Assembly (NCBI GenBank): GCA_040902225.1 | Contig: JBBDXT010000004.1 | Location: 640,965-704,964, forward strand | Source of the DNA: Chloroflexota bacterium | GTDB taxonomy: Bacteria; Chloroflexota; Limnocylindria; QHBO01 | DNA length: 64,000 nucleotides | Direction: 5' to 3' | Shown: piece by piece, positions 33,120 through 43,125 of the stretch | How the letters are laid out: the number at the start of each line of letters is the position of its first letter | How positions within the stretch are numbered: the first letter of the stretch is position 1 | Position numbers and translations under genes: made by a program | The notes under the pieces: generated by a model | The model's database searches: none | What the model was told of the DNA's origin: nothing | What the model saw: the letters and a program-made list of their open reading frames with translations, nothing else

Positions 33120-33183
33120 CCGGCGTTTCCCTGACGCCGGCCCCGGGCCCTGCTCCGAAAGAGGAGCGGGGTCGTTTGTTTTC
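33119..33183 (+). terminator. Rho-independent terminator/attenuator between rplT and pheS
   Basis: Two hairpins in tandem. The first, 33119-33141, is a perfect 8-bp stem GCCGGCGT/ACGCCGGC with a 7-base loop. The second, 33148-33171, pairs CCCTGCTCC with GGAGCGGGG (one G-U) around loop GAAAGA and runs into TCGTTTGTTTTCC, a good T-tract. No promoter is visible between it and pheS, so it may attenuate pheST. Confidence 0.75.
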
Positions 33184-33204
33184 CCCGATGATTCCGGAGC
33201 ATTC

Positions 33205-34278
33205 ATGAGCGACCTTGCCGACCGACTGCAGCAGCTTCAGACCGAGGCCGAAGCCGAGCTGGCCGCAGCCGCCGACGCTCGGGCGGTGGAAGGGCTGCGC
33301 GCCTCGCTCTTCGGCCGATCCGGGCGCCTGACCATCCTGCTCCGCGGCCTGCGAGAGGTGGATCCGGCCGAGCGGCCGGCAACCGGCAGCCTGGCAAACG
33401 CCGTTCGCGAGGCCCTCGAGGCGGGGATCGCTGCGCACCTGGCAGGCCTGGGCGAGAGCGACGCCAGTGCGCGGCTCTTCGACGAGGCCATCGACATGAG
33501 CGCACCGGGCCGGCCATGGCGGGTGGGGCACCTGCACCCCACCATGACCGTCGAGCGCGATCTGCGGGAGATCTTCCACGCCTTCGGCTTCGAGGTCTTC
33601 GAGGGTCCCGAGATCGAGACCGAGGCGATGAACTTCGAGGCGCTCAACATCCCGCCGGACCACCCGTCGCGGGACCTGTGGGACACCCTGTACGTGGCCG
33701 GCGAGGGCGGGGACCCACGGCAGCCGGCATCGGACGGCACGATCCTGCGCACCCACACCAGCCCGGTGCAGATCCGGGCAATGCGCGCGCTGACACCACC
33801 GATCCGGGTGATCACCCCGGGCCGCTGCTTCCGCTACGAGGCGGTCGATGCCTCGCATGGCTTCGAGTTCTTCCAGGTCGAGGGGCTGGTGGTCGACCGC
33901 GACACGAGCCTCGCCGACCTCAAGGGGATGCTCGAGGAGTTTGCGCGCGCACTGTATGGAGAGGCGACGAGGACCCGGTTCCGCCCCGGCTATTATCCGT
34001 TCACAGAGCCGAGTGTCGCCTTTGACGTCAGCTGCCTGGTCTGCGGTGGCTCGGGCTGCGCCGCCTGTGGCCGATCGGGCTGGATGACGATCCTGGGCGC
34101 CGGGATGGTCCATCCGACCGTGCTGCGCGCCGGCGGGATCGATCCGGATGCATTCCAGGGCTATGCCTTCGGCATGGGGCTCGACCGCATCACGCTGCTG
34201 CGCCATGGCATCCCCGACCTGCGGCTCCTGATGAGCGCCGATCTGCGCTTCCTCGAACAGTTCCCGGCGGGGCGCTGA
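33205..34278 (+). CDS. pheS: Phenylalanyl-tRNA synthetase alpha subunit
   Basis: The catalytic subunit of the (alpha-beta)2 enzyme; 357 residues. An N-terminal coiled coil (about 1-85) is followed by the class II core: HPTMTVERDLREIFHAFGFEVFEGPEIE, FRYEAVDASH, and the C-terminal GFAFGMGLDRI-like motif 3 (YAFGMGLDRITLLRHGI). The C-x2-C-x4-C-x2-C segment (CLVCGGSGCAAC) before GWMTILGAGMV is present as in many bacterial PheS. ATG 33205 is preceded by CCGGAG at six bases; the frame is open further upstream through the terminator but that is not coding. Confidence 0.97.
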   Translation: MSDLADRLQQLQTEAEAELAAAADARAVEGLRASLFGRSGRLTILLRGLREVDPAERPATGSLANAVREALEAGIAAHLAGLGESDASARLFDEAIDMSAPGRPWRVGHLHPTMTVERDLREIFHAFGFEVFEGPEIETEAMNFEALNIPPDHPSRDLWDTLYVAGEGGDPRQPASDGTILRTHTSPVQIRAMRALTPPIRVITPGRCFRYEAVDASHGFEFFQVEGLVVDRDTSLADLKGMLEEFARALYGEATRTRFRPGYYPFTEPSVAFDVSCLVCGGSGCAACGRSGWMTILGAGMVHPTVLRAGGIDPDAFQGYAFGMGLDRITLLRHGIPDLRLLMSADLRFLEQFPAGR

Positions 34279-34282
34279 GCCG

Positions 34283-36721
34283 ATGCGCGTCCCGCTCTCC
34301 TGGCTGCGCGAGTACGTCGACTTCGACCTGTCCCCACAGGCCCTGGCCGAGGAATTGACGATGCGGGGCCTCGAGGTGAGCGCCATCGAGGTGTCCGGCG
34401 CGGACTGGACCGACGTGGTTGTCGGGCGGCTCCTCTCCATAGAGCGCCATCCGAACGCCGACAAGCTGTGGCTGACGAGCGTCGATGTGGGGTCGGGGGA
34501 GCCGCTCCAGGTCGTGTGCGGGGCGGACAACATCGCGGTGGGCGACCTCGTCCCCGTCGCACTGGTTGGGTCGGTGCTGCCCGGCGAGCGTCGCATCGAG
34601 CGGAGCAAGATCCGCGGCGTCGAGTCGCAGGGGATGCTCTGCTCGGCGATCGAGCTGGGGCTGGGCGACGACGCAGAAGGGATCCACATCCTGGGCGCCG
34701 GGGACGAGCTGGCACTCGGCGCCGACCTGCGGCCGCTCCTGGGCGAGGTGGTGATGGACGTCGACGTCAAGCCGAACCGGGGCGATGCGCTCTCGATGGT
34801 CGGGCTGGCCCGCGAGGTCGCCGCCCTGGCCGGTTCATCGGTCCGCATGCCTGAGACATCGGTCAGTGAGGATGCCGGCCTGCCGGTGGGGGAGAGGATC
34901 AGCGTGGTGATCGAGGATGCCGAGGGCTGTCCGCGGTTCACGGCCCGCTGGTTCGAGGGGGTCAGCAACGGCGCCTCTCCCGGCTGGATGCAGCGGCGCC
35001 TCATGGCAGCCGGCATGCGCCCCATCAGCGCGGTGGTGGATGTCACCAACTACGTGATGCACGAGCTGGGTCAGCCGATGCATGCGTATGACGCCGATGC
35101 CATTCCCGACGGGAGGATCGTGGTGCGTCGCGCGCATGACGGCGAGCAGCTCGAGACGCTCGATCACGAGAAGCGCACTCTCGACGGCCGGATGATGGTG
35201 ATCGCCGATGCGCAGCGCGCCATCGGCCTGGCCGGGATCATGGGCGGGGCCGCCACCGAGGTCACCGGGAACACGACCCGCGTCATCCTCGAATCGGCGA
35301 TCTTCCACGGGCCGATCATCCGCAACACGGCGCGGCGGCTGGGCCTGCGCTCCGAGGCCAGCCTGCGTCACGAGAAGGGGATCGGGCATCACCTGCCGCG
35401 GGTCGCCGCAGACCGAGCGGCTCGGCTCATCGCCGAGATCACCGGCGCTCGCGTGGCCCAGGGCATCGTGGACAACGATCCGCAGCCACGTCCGCCCGGC
35501 GTGGTGACGCTCGAGATTGGCCGCATCGAACGCCTCCTGGGCCTTCCGCTGGATCAGTCCCGGATCGCCACCCTGCTGGCGCCCCTGCTGTTCGAGGTGG
35601 CGGGCGCTGGCGAGGGGCAGGTGGCGGTCACCGTTCCCGAGCATCGCGCCGATGTCGTCGCAGCGGAGGACGTGGCCGAGGAGATCGCCCGCAGCCACGG
35701 CTACGAGCGCATCCCGGGCCGTCAGCCCAAACCCGCCCTGCCACCCTTCCGTCCGGACCCGACCGAACCACGACAGCGGGTGCGGCGCGTGCTGGTAGGG
35801 CTGGGCCTGGACGAGGTGCTGACCCACGCGCTGATCGGGCCGCGCGACCTCGAGCTGGTTGGTCTCGATCCCGGTGACCCCACCCTGGTGCGAGTCGCAA
35901 ACCCGCTGGCCGAGGCCCACAGCATCCTGCGCCCCACCATGGCCGCCTCGATGTTCGCCTCACTGGCCGAGAACGTGCGCCAGCGCCGAAACGACGCGTG
36001 GATCTTCGAGGTGGGCAAGACCTATTGGAGCGACAAGGCCCGCGGTCCTGCGTGGGCCGACACGGCTGGGACCGGCAGGTTCGAGGCCTGGCATGTCGGC
36101 GTTGCGTTGCTCGGGCCACGGGTGCCACGGTCCCCGGGCGTGGAGTCGCAGGATGCCGAGGTTAGCGACCTGAAGGGACTCATCGAGGCGCTGCACGCTG
36201 CGCTGGGGGCACCCTCACCTGCCTTTCGGCCGGAGACAGCGGAGGAGCGTCACGCTCATCTCCATCCCGGGCGAGCGGCGCGGATCGTCGATCCCGCGGG
36301 CCACGCCTATGGCCACGTCGGGGAGGTTGAGCCACGCGTCGCGGCCGCATGGGACCTGCCCGGCCGGCCGGTGATCGCCGTCATCAACCTGCCGCAGCTG
36401 CTGGCCCTCGCCCCGGCAGAGGTCCGGGCGGTGGCCATCCCGAGCGCGCAGCCGATCGACCGCGACCTGGCGGTGGTCGTGGACGCGGGCAGGCCGGTCG
36501 GTGAGCTGCTGCGCGTTGTGCGCGCCAATGCCGGTCCGCTGCTCAGTCACTCGCGCCTCTTCGACGAATACCACGGGCCCCAGGTGGGGGAGGGCAAGGT
36601 CTCGTACGCGATCGCCCTTCGCTTCCAGCCTGAGACCGCCGGAGACGAGCGCGGCGTGGAGCGCGCCATGAAGCGGATCCGCGGCGCGCTCGAGCACCAC
36701 CTCGGTGCCCAGATCCGATGA
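34283..36721 (+). CDS. pheT: Phenylalanyl-tRNA synthetase beta subunit
   Basis: An 812-residue subunit with the full set of domains: EMAP/OB-type tRNA-binding domain (RLLSIERHPNADKLWLTSVDVG), B3/B4 editing domain, B5 domains, a catalytic-like core and the C-terminal ferredoxin-fold anticodon-binding domain (QPIDRDLAVVVDAG). It starts four bases after pheS and is clearly in the same operon. Confidence 0.97.
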   Translation: MRVPLSWLREYVDFDLSPQALAEELTMRGLEVSAIEVSGADWTDVVVGRLLSIERHPNADKLWLTSVDVGSGEPLQVVCGADNIAVGDLVPVALVGSVLPGERRIERSKIRGVESQGMLCSAIELGLGDDAEGIHILGAGDELALGADLRPLLGEVVMDVDVKPNRGDALSMVGLAREVAALAGSSVRMPETSVSEDAGLPVGERISVVIEDAEGCPRFTARWFEGVSNGASPGWMQRRLMAAGMRPISAVVDVTNYVMHELGQPMHAYDADAIPDGRIVVRRAHDGEQLETLDHEKRTLDGRMMVIADAQRAIGLAGIMGGAATEVTGNTTRVILESAIFHGPIIRNTARRLGLRSEASLRHEKGIGHHLPRVAADRAARLIAEITGARVAQGIVDNDPQPRPPGVVTLEIGRIERLLGLPLDQSRIATLLAPLLFEVAGAGEGQVAVTVPEHRADVVAAEDVAEEIARSHGYERIPGRQPKPALPPFRPDPTEPRQRVRRVLVGLGLDEVLTHALIGPRDLELVGLDPGDPTLVRVANPLAEAHSILRPTMAASMFASLAENVRQRRNDAWIFEVGKTYWSDKARGPAWADTAGTGRFEAWHVGVALLGPRVPRSPGVESQDAEVSDLKGLIEALHAALGAPSPAFRPETAEERHAHLHPGRAARIVDPAGHAYGHVGEVEPRVAAAWDLPGRPVIAVINLPQLLALAPAEVRAVAIPSAQPIDRDLAVVVDAGRPVGELLRVVRANAGPLLSHSRLFDEYHGPQVGEGKVSYAIALRFQPETAGDERGVERAMKRIRGALEHHLGAQIR

Positions 36722-36728
36722 GGGCTGC

Positions 36729-36734
36729 TAGGCT
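36729..36734 (+). promoter_or_regulatory. Candidate -10 element TAGGCT before cvpA
   Basis: GCTAGGCT lies right after the pheT stop, 21 bases before GTG 36756. A GAGGGAGG ribosome site follows, so the leader is short but not absent. Confidence 0.4.
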
Positions 36735-36755
36735 TGCGCCCCGAGGGAGGCACCC

Positions 36756-37325
36756 GTGGATTTTCTGACCAAGCTTGGACCGATCGACCTGTTCGTGGCC
36801 GCTGTCCTGGCCGCCGGCGTATTCGCCGGCTTCATGCAGGGCATGGTGCGACAGGCGCTGAACATCGTGGTGGTGATCGTGGCATTCATCATCGCCGGGC
36901 TGCTGCACGATCCATTTGACAGCATCCTCAGTGGCTGGAACGTCTTCGGCCCCGAACTCCGGCTGCAGCTGGTCTTCCTGATCCTATTCGTGGGTCTCAC
37001 CATCGGCGGCTGGTTCATCGTCCGCGTCTTCTGGCGTGGGACCCGCCTCCCGATCGCCAAGCAGCTCGACGAGCTCGGCGGGGCGGTGCTCGGCTTCGTC
37101 TTTGCCGCACTCTCGATCGTGATGACGCTCGTGGTCATGGACACCTTCTTTCGGACGGCGCCGGATGCCGCAGTCAACTCGGCCGGCCCGCTGAAGGGCT
37201 TCTACGACGCGATGGACTCATCGGTGTTGGTCGACTTCTTCCGCGCCACCCTGATCCCAACCCTGGGCCAGGCTGCGCGCCCATTCGTGCCATCCGACAT
37301 CGCCGAGTTCCTGACGGGGTCGTGA
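36756..37325 (+). CDS. CvpA family membrane protein
   Basis: A 189-residue inner-membrane protein with four hydrophobic segments and the CvpA-type opening LGPIDLFVAAVLAAGVFAGFMQGMVRQ, plus the conserved WFIVRVFWR and DELGGAVLGFV. CvpA is needed for colicin V production in E. coli and for envelope integrity elsewhere; the mechanism is unknown. GTG start with GGGAGG. Its stop overlaps the glycosylase start (GTGA). Confidence 0.9.
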   Translation: MDFLTKLGPIDLFVAAVLAAGVFAGFMQGMVRQALNIVVVIVAFIIAGLLHDPFDSILSGWNVFGPELRLQLVFLILFVGLTIGGWFIVRVFWRGTRLPIAKQLDELGGAVLGFVFAALSIVMTLVVMDTFFRTAPDAAVNSAGPLKGFYDAMDSSVLVDFFRATLIPTLGQAARPFVPSDIAEFLTGS

Positions 37326-37951
37326 TCCCGGCGGCCGCCGCCGGTGGGTCGGGCATTGCCGGGCGCCCATCCTTCATCGACGACCGCGCCTGGTTCGACC
37401 GGTCGGCGGCCGATGTGGCGCCCGACCTGCTTGGCGCGTTCCTGATCCACGACACGCCCGCCGGCCGGATCGCCGGTCGGATCGTGGAGGTGGAGGCCTA
37501 CCTGGGACCCGAGGACCTGGCAGCGCACTCCTCGCGCGGGCAGACCCCGCGGAACTCGGTCATGTTCGGCCCGCCCGGACACCTGTACGTCTACCTGGTG
37601 TACGGCATGCACCATTGCGTCAACGTGGTCTGCGGCCCGGACGCCAAGCCCGAGGCTGTCCTTCTGCGCGCCGCCCAGCTGACGACGGGGGAGCGGCTGG
37701 CTCGGACCCGGCGCGGGAAAGTTCCGGCCGCCAGGCTCGCCGCGGGACCGGGCAACCTGGCCTCCGCTTTCGACATCGAACGGCGGCTGAACGGTGCCGA
37801 TCTGCTTGCGGGGCCCGTCCGGCTCGGCCGCGGCCCGGCACCCGTGGAAATTGACCGGACCGCGCGCATCGGCGTGGACTACGCGGGCGACTGGAGCGAT
37901 CGACCCCTCCGCTACCTGATCCACGATGACCCCCACCGATCCCGGCGCTGA
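37322..37951 (+). CDS. DNA-3-methyladenine glycosylase (AAG/MPG type)
   Basis: A 209-residue base-excision-repair glycosylase that removes alkylated purines. DLLGAFLIHD, the catalytic Glu in IVEVEAYLG, and the base-flipping region RNSVMFGPPGHLYVYLVYGMHHCVNVV match the AAG family closely. AAGPGNLASAF is the DNA-contacting C-terminal motif. GTG start overlapping cvpA; it overlaps mutS2 by 26 bases in another frame, so three genes are tightly coupled. Confidence 0.95.
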   Translation: MIPAAAAGGSGIAGRPSFIDDRAWFDRSAADVAPDLLGAFLIHDTPAGRIAGRIVEVEAYLGPEDLAAHSSRGQTPRNSVMFGPPGHLYVYLVYGMHHCVNVVCGPDAKPEAVLLRAAQLTTGERLARTRRGKVPAARLAAGPGNLASAFDIERRLNGADLLAGPVRLGRGPAPVEIDRTARIGVDYAGDWSDRPLRYLIHDDPHRSRR

Positions 37952-40340
37952 GCCCGGCGCGGGCGCCGCAGCCGATGCGGGCACGCTGCGCGCACTCGAG
38001 TTCGCGGCAATCGTCGATCAGCTCGCCGGCCTGACGGCCTTCGGGCCGTCGCGGGAGCTGGCCGAGGCAGCCGTCCCGCTCGCTGACGCGGTGCACGTCG
38101 GATTGCTGCAGGACCAGACGGACGAGGCCAGCCGCCTCCTGGTGGAGCAGTCGCAGGCCACCGTCGGAGGCGCCCGTGACGTGCGCCAGGCTCTCGAGCG
38201 CGCGCGGCGGGGAGGACGCCTGGCACCCGCCGACCTGCTTGACATCACCGAGACCCTGCGCGCCACCTCCGCCTTTGCCGCGCGCCTCGGCGAGTGGCGA
38301 GGGACGCACCTCACCACGGTCCGCGGCGAGCTTGACGACGCGCCACAGCTGCGGGCGCGGATCGAGCGGACGGCGGACGAGGCGGGTGAGATCCTCGATT
38401 CGGCGTCCGCCGAGCTCGCCGCCATCCGCAAGCGCCTCCGAACGGCCCAGGACCGAGTTCGGGAGCGGCTGAACACGATGCTGCGCTCCAGCACCCTGGC
38501 CGGGGTCATCGGCGAGGCGATCGTGACCATGCGCGCCGGCCGCTACGTGATCCCGATCCGGGCCGAGGCCAAGGGAAAGCTCAAGGGGATCGTGCACGAC
38601 CAGAGCGCCTCGGGCGCAACCCTCTTCGTCGAGCCGCTGACCGTCGTGGAACTGAACAACACCTGGACGCAGGCCACCCTTGACGCAGCCCGTGAGGAGG
38701 AGCGAATCCTCGAGGAGCTGTCGCGCGAGGTCGAGGCGCATGCCGAGGCGCTGCTCGCCTCACTCGCGGCACTGGCTCGCGCCGACCTGTGGATGGCGCG
38801 TGCGCGGCTGGGGCTGCAGCTTGACGGCGTGCGTCCGCAGGCAGCCGATGACGCTGCCGAGCTACTCTCGGCGCGACACCCACTGCTCGGCCCAGGGGCC
38901 GTGCCGATCGACCTTCGCATCGGTGAGCGGTTCGGCTATCGGGCGCTGATCGTCACCGGCCCGAACACCGGCGGCAAGACGGTCTCGCTCAAGACGCTCG
39001 GCCTCCTGGCACTCATGCATCAGGCCGGCCTGCGCGTTCCGGCCGCCGAGGGCGCGCGTCTGCCGGTCTTCGCCCGGGTCATGGCGGACATCGGCGACGA
39101 GCAGAGCATCGCGCAGTCGCTCTCCACCTTCTCGAGCCACCTGCGCAACGTGGTGCGCTTCGTTGCCGCCGCCGGACCGGGCACGCTGGTCCTGCTCGAC
39201 GAGATCGGGGCCGGCACCGATCCCACCGAGGGGTCGGCCCTGGCCATGGCGATCGTCGAGCGGCTGCTCGCTTCGGGAGCGATGGTCGCCGCCACCACCC
39301 ACTATGCGGAGCTGAAGGCGTTTGCCCAGGAGCATGCGCTGGTGACCAATGCCTCGGTCGCCTTTGACGTGGCGACCCTGCGGCCCACGTATCGGCTGGA
39401 GATCGGCCTCCCCGGCAAGTCGCAGGCCTTCGCCATCGCAGAGCGCCTCGGCCTGTCAGCTGAGATCCTGGAGGATGCCCGGTCGCGCCTGGGGGCGGAG
39501 CACGTGAGCATGGAGGAGACGCTCGCGGCGATCGGCCGAGCCGAGGCCGATCGCTCCGTCGCGCTGGAGCGAGCCAGGGAGGAGCGCCAGGCTGCGGAGG
39601 GCGATCGCGAGCGGGCGCGCAGCGGCGTGGCTCGCGCGCGCAGCGAGGCGGCCCAGATGCTGGCCGATGCGCGGCGGGTCGCCGACGTGATCCTTTCCCG
39701 CGCCGAGCGCGAGGTGGAGGAGGTCCGGCGCGAGCTGACCCGCCAGCGCAACCTCCGCACCCCGCGCCGCGGGGGAGCGGTTGCCGGCGACGCATTCGAC
39801 GGCCTCTCAGAACGGGGAGCTCGAGCTCGATCCGATGCGTCAGGCACGGACGAGACTCCGGTCGAGGGTGAGGGCGAGACCGCCCAGCCGCGCGTCGGCC
39901 TGTGGGGTCGCAGCCGCACCCTGGGCAGCGCCGGGCGGATCGTGGACATCAGCGGTCGCACCGGGCGCGTTACCATCGAGACCGATGGGGCACGGGTCGT
40001 CATTCCCGGAGACGACGTCGAGGTGGTGGCCGAGCCGATCGCCGGACCGGCCCCGCGCGACGAGGAGCTGGCCGAGCTGAAGCGTCGGGCGGCGAGCCGT
40101 ATCGCGCCGCGCCTCGACCTCCGCGGGGAGCGTGTCGAGGCGGCGCTCGAGCAGCTGGGTGCCTACCTGGACGAGGCACTCCTGGCCGGCCTGGACGAGG
40201 CGGTCATCGTGCACGGGGTGGGGACCGGCGCGCTGCGCCGCTCCATCCGCGAGTACCTGGCCGAGCATCCGCGGGTGCGCTCCACGCGACCCGGTCGACG
40301 CGAGGAGGGGGGCGACGGGGCGACCGTCGCGGAGCTCTAG
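37926..40340 (+). CDS. mutS2: Endonuclease MutS2
   Basis: An 804-residue protein. The MutS-type core and clamp helices are followed by the ABC ATPase with Walker A VTGPNTGGKTVSLKT near residue 345 and Walker B LVLLDEIGAGTDPTEGSAL. A long Arg/Glu-rich coiled coil (about 530-600) leads to a KOW-like segment and a C-terminal Smr nuclease domain (LDLRGERVEAAL, then IVHGVGTGALRR). It lacks the mismatch-reading domain of MutS. MutS2 suppresses recombination or rescues collided ribosomes. Its stop shares CTAG with the PBP gene. Confidence 0.97.
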   Translation: MTPTDPGAEPGAGAAADAGTLRALEFAAIVDQLAGLTAFGPSRELAEAAVPLADAVHVGLLQDQTDEASRLLVEQSQATVGGARDVRQALERARRGGRLAPADLLDITETLRATSAFAARLGEWRGTHLTTVRGELDDAPQLRARIERTADEAGEILDSASAELAAIRKRLRTAQDRVRERLNTMLRSSTLAGVIGEAIVTMRAGRYVIPIRAEAKGKLKGIVHDQSASGATLFVEPLTVVELNNTWTQATLDAAREEERILEELSREVEAHAEALLASLAALARADLWMARARLGLQLDGVRPQAADDAAELLSARHPLLGPGAVPIDLRIGERFGYRALIVTGPNTGGKTVSLKTLGLLALMHQAGLRVPAAEGARLPVFARVMADIGDEQSIAQSLSTFSSHLRNVVRFVAAAGPGTLVLLDEIGAGTDPTEGSALAMAIVERLLASGAMVAATTHYAELKAFAQEHALVTNASVAFDVATLRPTYRLEIGLPGKSQAFAIAERLGLSAEILEDARSRLGAEHVSMEETLAAIGRAEADRSVALERAREERQAAEGDRERARSGVARARSEAAQMLADARRVADVILSRAEREVEEVRRELTRQRNLRTPRRGGAVAGDAFDGLSERGARARSDASGTDETPVEGEGETAQPRVGLWGRSRTLGSAGRIVDISGRTGRVTIETDGARVVIPGDDVEVVAEPIAGPAPRDEELAELKRRAASRIAPRLDLRGERVEAALEQLGAYLDEALLAGLDEAVIVHGVGTGALRRSIREYLAEHPRVRSTRPGRREEGGDGATVAEL

Positions 40341-43063
40341 GGGCTCGACGCTGGCGACGGCGTCGGGATGGGAGGCACACTCGGCAGCACGATCGGCGTC
40401 GGCAGTGGAGCCTGCGTCGGCGTCGGCGACGGGACTGGTGTCGGGGAGGGAGTCGGCGACGGGCTGGGCGACGGTGTCGAGGTCGGGATCTCGCCCGGCG
40501 TGCAGGTCTCGATCGGGGCGAGCGGCGCGTCGAAGGCCGGTGCCGGCGCACGACGCACGGTCTCCTCCTTGCCCAGGTAGCGCTCGATCCACTCCCGGTT
40601 GGCCTCTTCCCAGGTCGGGTGCGACCCCTCGTAGTCGACGAGGTCCAGATAGACCTTCTCCTCGGGTGCGCGTGAGCCGGGCGATTCGCCTGGAACCGGC
40701 GAGGCCGGGATCGGATCGCCGCAGCCGGGCTGCCAGATCTTGCCGGTCGCCTCTTCCACCGCCAGCTCGCGGTGGAGCGAGTCGCGCTGCGTGGGCTGGT
40801 GCGCGGCGGCGAAGTCCTCGGTCACCGTCTCGGTCGTGAACTCGCCCGGCAGCATCCCCGTGAGAGCGTCGACCTCGGCCTCGACGATGCCCGCCGGCCG
40901 TGTGAATTCCCGCAACGGCAGTTCCTTGGCCGCCGTCACCTCGGCCATGTAGTCGTGCCAGATGAAGGTCGGGCCATCGGCCGCGAAGACGTCCTGGATC
41001 GCCGAGAAGTCGCTGTTCCCGACCCAGACGCCGGTGATGATGGCACCCTCGTCGACGGCCGGATCCTCATCGGGCGCCAGGTAGCCGAACGCCTGCAGGT
41101 CGCGGAAGTCATTGGTGGTGCCGGTCTTCAGGGTCGCCGGACGGCGACCCGCGTCGGTGGTCAGCTGGAAACGCTGCCCCCAGATGATGTTGGTGGCGGG
41201 GTTGGTGTTGTCGGCCAGGATGTCGGTCACCAGGTATGCGGCGTCCTCGCTCAGGACCCGTTCCGGCTCCGGCGCATCCGCGGCCTGGTCGTAGATGACG
41301 GTCCCTTCGCGGTCGGCGATCTTGGCAATCACGAACGGCTCGGAGAGGACGCCGCCGTTGGCGAGGGCGCCGTACGCCGCTGCCAGGTCGAGCATGTGGA
41401 CGCCGATGGTGCCGAGCGTGAGGGAGGGGACCGCCACGTCCTTCTGCTGTGGATCCCACTCGAGCCCGAGGCGCTCCCCCATGTCGACCACGTTCTGGGT
41501 GCCGATCAGCTGCTGCGCCTTGGCGACCGGGATGTTCCAGGAGTACTTGAGCGCATCGCGGACACGGACCGGGCCACGCTCGTTGCCGCTGGCATTGGGG
41601 ACCGAATAGCCCTCCGCCACGATCCCCTCGACGTCCATGAACATGGTCGCCGGCGTGATCGTGCCGCGCTCGAAGCCCGTCGCGTAGGTGATCGGCTTGA
41701 AGGCGGAGCCCGACTGTCGAAAGGCTTGCCCTACCACGTCGTACTGCGGCTGGTGGGCGGGCGTCGCCTCGCCGTAGTAGTTGGCGGAGCCGACGTACGC
41801 CATCACGGCTCCGGTCCGGTAGTTGATCGTCACCAGCGCGTCGTTGTTGATGTTGCGGCCCTGCAGGCTGTGGATCCAGCCGTTCGGTCCGGCGGCAGCC
41901 TCGCCGTACTTCACGAGGAGTTGCTCATCGGTCATGCGGTCCATGTCGTAGGCCACGCCGGCCCACTTCTCGGCGGACACCTGGTAGCCGTTGTAGTCGA
42001 GGGTGGTGCTGATCACGAGGCCGCCGCGGTCCAGGAGGTCCTCGCCGCCGAGGAGGTCGGCTGCGGCACGGCGTACCGCATAGACGAAGTGCGGCGCCTT
42101 GTACTGGCGATCCTGGGGCGGCGCCAGCACGATCTGCTCAGCGGCAGCCTGGTCCCGCTCGGCCTGGGTAATGGCGCCGGTTTTCACCATGCCGTTCAGG
42201 ACGAAGCCCTGCACCCGGATCGCGTCGGCGTCGGGCGGGACGACCAGGATCGAGTTTCCAGCGGCATCGGTCGAGGGCACGGCGACCTGTGTCGGATCCA
42301 GCGCGGACGGGGCGCGCACCAGACCGGCGAGCAGCGCGGCCTCGCCAATCGTCAGCTGGTTCTCGGGAGCAGACGAAGTGATGTCCTTGGCGAAATAGCG
42401 GCTGGCGGCGGCCCAGATGCCGTAGGCGTTGTTTCCGTAGTACACCTGGTTGAGATACATCTCCAGCAGCTGCTCCTTGCCCTCGCGCCCGGGAAAGGCG
42501 TCACCCACCTGGAGGGCCAGCAGCGCCTCCTTGATCTTCCGCTCCCAGACTCGGTCGGGGTTGGCCAGCAGGTCAGCGTCGAAGAGGCGGATGCGCACCA
42601 GCTGCTGGCAGATGGTCGAGGCGCCCGACACCGTCTCCGAGGCCGAGAAATTCTGGAGCGCCGCGCGGACAATGCCCTTGAAGTCGATGCACGGATTGGT
42701 CCAGAAGGTCTGATCCTCCGCCGCAACCTGCGCGTCGGCCATCACCTGGGGAATCTTGTCGAAGGTGAGTACCCGCCGCTCCTCCGCAGCGAAGGTCGCG
42801 AGCTCGACACCATCGGCGGAGACAACGGTTGACCCTTGGCTGAGCGGGAACTCCGCGAGCTTGGAGGTGTCTGGGAGGCCGCTGGTGTATGACGCGAAGA
42901 CGGCCACGACACCGATGAAGAGAGCGCCCGCGAGCGCCGCGAAGGCGCCCAGGATCAATGCCGGGAGCGGCGCGACCTTGATGCCGCCGGGTGAAGTGGG
43001 GGAGCGCGGCGCCGGCGGCCTGCCTGAATAGCGGCCCCGGGCCCGCGGGGGCCGTCCGTTCAT
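40337..43063 (-). CDS. Class A penicillin-binding protein (bifunctional transglycosylase/transpeptidase)
   Basis: A 908-residue cell-wall polymerase. A basic N-terminus and one membrane anchor (about 32-55) precede the glycosyltransferase domain with catalytic Glu in AAEDQTFW and the lipid II site [11 protein letters not shown] (C replaces the usual T). The transpeptidase has SGSAFKPI (S-x-x-K), YSWN (S-x-N) and LKTGTTNDF (K-T-G). A C-terminal ~50-residue Pro/Ser/Thr repeat tail would extend into the wall. ATG 43063 is chosen because TAGGCT ends 8 bases upstream; the longer frame to 43111 is disfavoured. Confidence 0.96.
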   Translation of the reverse strand: MNGRPPRARGRYSGRPPAPRSPTSPGGIKVAPLPALILGAFAALAGALFIGVVAVFASYTSGLPDTSKLAEFPLSQGSTVVSADGVELATFAAEERRVLTFDKIPQVMADAQVAAEDQTFWTNPCIDFKGIVRAALQNFSASETVSGASTICQQLVRIRLFDADLLANPDRVWERKIKEALLALQVGDAFPGREGKEQLLEMYLNQVYYGNNAYGIWAAASRYFAKDITSSAPENQLTIGEAALLAGLVRAPSALDPTQVAVPSTDAAGNSILVVPPDADAIRVQGFVLNGMVKTGAITQAERDQAAAEQIVLAPPQDRQYKAPHFVYAVRRAAADLLGGEDLLDRGGLVISTTLDYNGYQVSAEKWAGVAYDMDRMTDEQLLVKYGEAAAGPNGWIHSLQGRNINNDALVTINYRTGAVMAYVGSANYYGEATPAHQPQYDVVGQAFRQSGSAFKPITYATGFERGTITPATMFMDVEGIVAEGYSVPNASGNERGPVRVRDALKYSWNIPVAKAQQLIGTQNVVDMGERLGLEWDPQQKDVAVPSLTLGTIGVHMLDLAAAYGALANGGVLSEPFVIAKIADREGTVIYDQAADAPEPERVLSEDAAYLVTDILADNTNPATNIIWGQRFQLTTDAGRRPATLKTGTTNDFRDLQAFGYLAPDEDPAVDEGAIITGVWVGNSDFSAIQDVFAADGPTFIWHDYMAEVTAAKELPLREFTRPAGIVEAEVDALTGMLPGEFTTETVTEDFAAAHQPTQRDSLHRELAVEEATGKIWQPGCGDPIPASPVPGESPGSRAPEEKVYLDLVDYEGSHPTWEEANREWIERYLGKEETVRRAPAPAFDAPLAPIETCTPGEIPTSTPSPSPSPTPSPTPVPSPTPTQAPLPTPIVLPSVPPIPTPSPASSP

Positions 43064-43071
43064 CGCGGCCA

Positions 43072-43077
43072 AGCCTA
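43072..43077 (-). promoter_or_regulatory. -10 element TAGGCT for the PBP gene
   Basis: GCTAGGCT on the minus strand ends 8 bases before ATG 43063, divergent from the tyrS element 33 bases away. Confidence 0.55.
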
Positions 43078-43110
43078 GCACGGGGCGCCGCGAGGGGCGG
43101 ATCGGCCCCA

Positions 43111-43116
43111 TATACT
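43111..43116 (+). promoter_or_regulatory. -10 element TATACT for tyrS
   Basis: Ends 9 bases before ATG 43126; no ribosome site is visible, so probably leaderless. Confidence 0.55.
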
Positions 43117-43125
43117 CAACCGCCC

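Noticed and set aside
33064-33204. Upstream extension of pheS giving a Phe-containing leader
   Set aside because: It runs through the rplT 3' end and the terminator in the pheS frame. It has no separate stop and cannot act as a leader peptide.
40368-40500. Apparent tandem GTCGGCGAC-like DNA repeat
   Set aside because: It encodes the Pro/Ser/Thr tail of the penicillin-binding protein, so it is a coding low-complexity region.
40772-42832. 686-codon plus-strand open frame
   Set aside because: Antisense to the penicillin-binding protein, whose catalytic motifs are complete.
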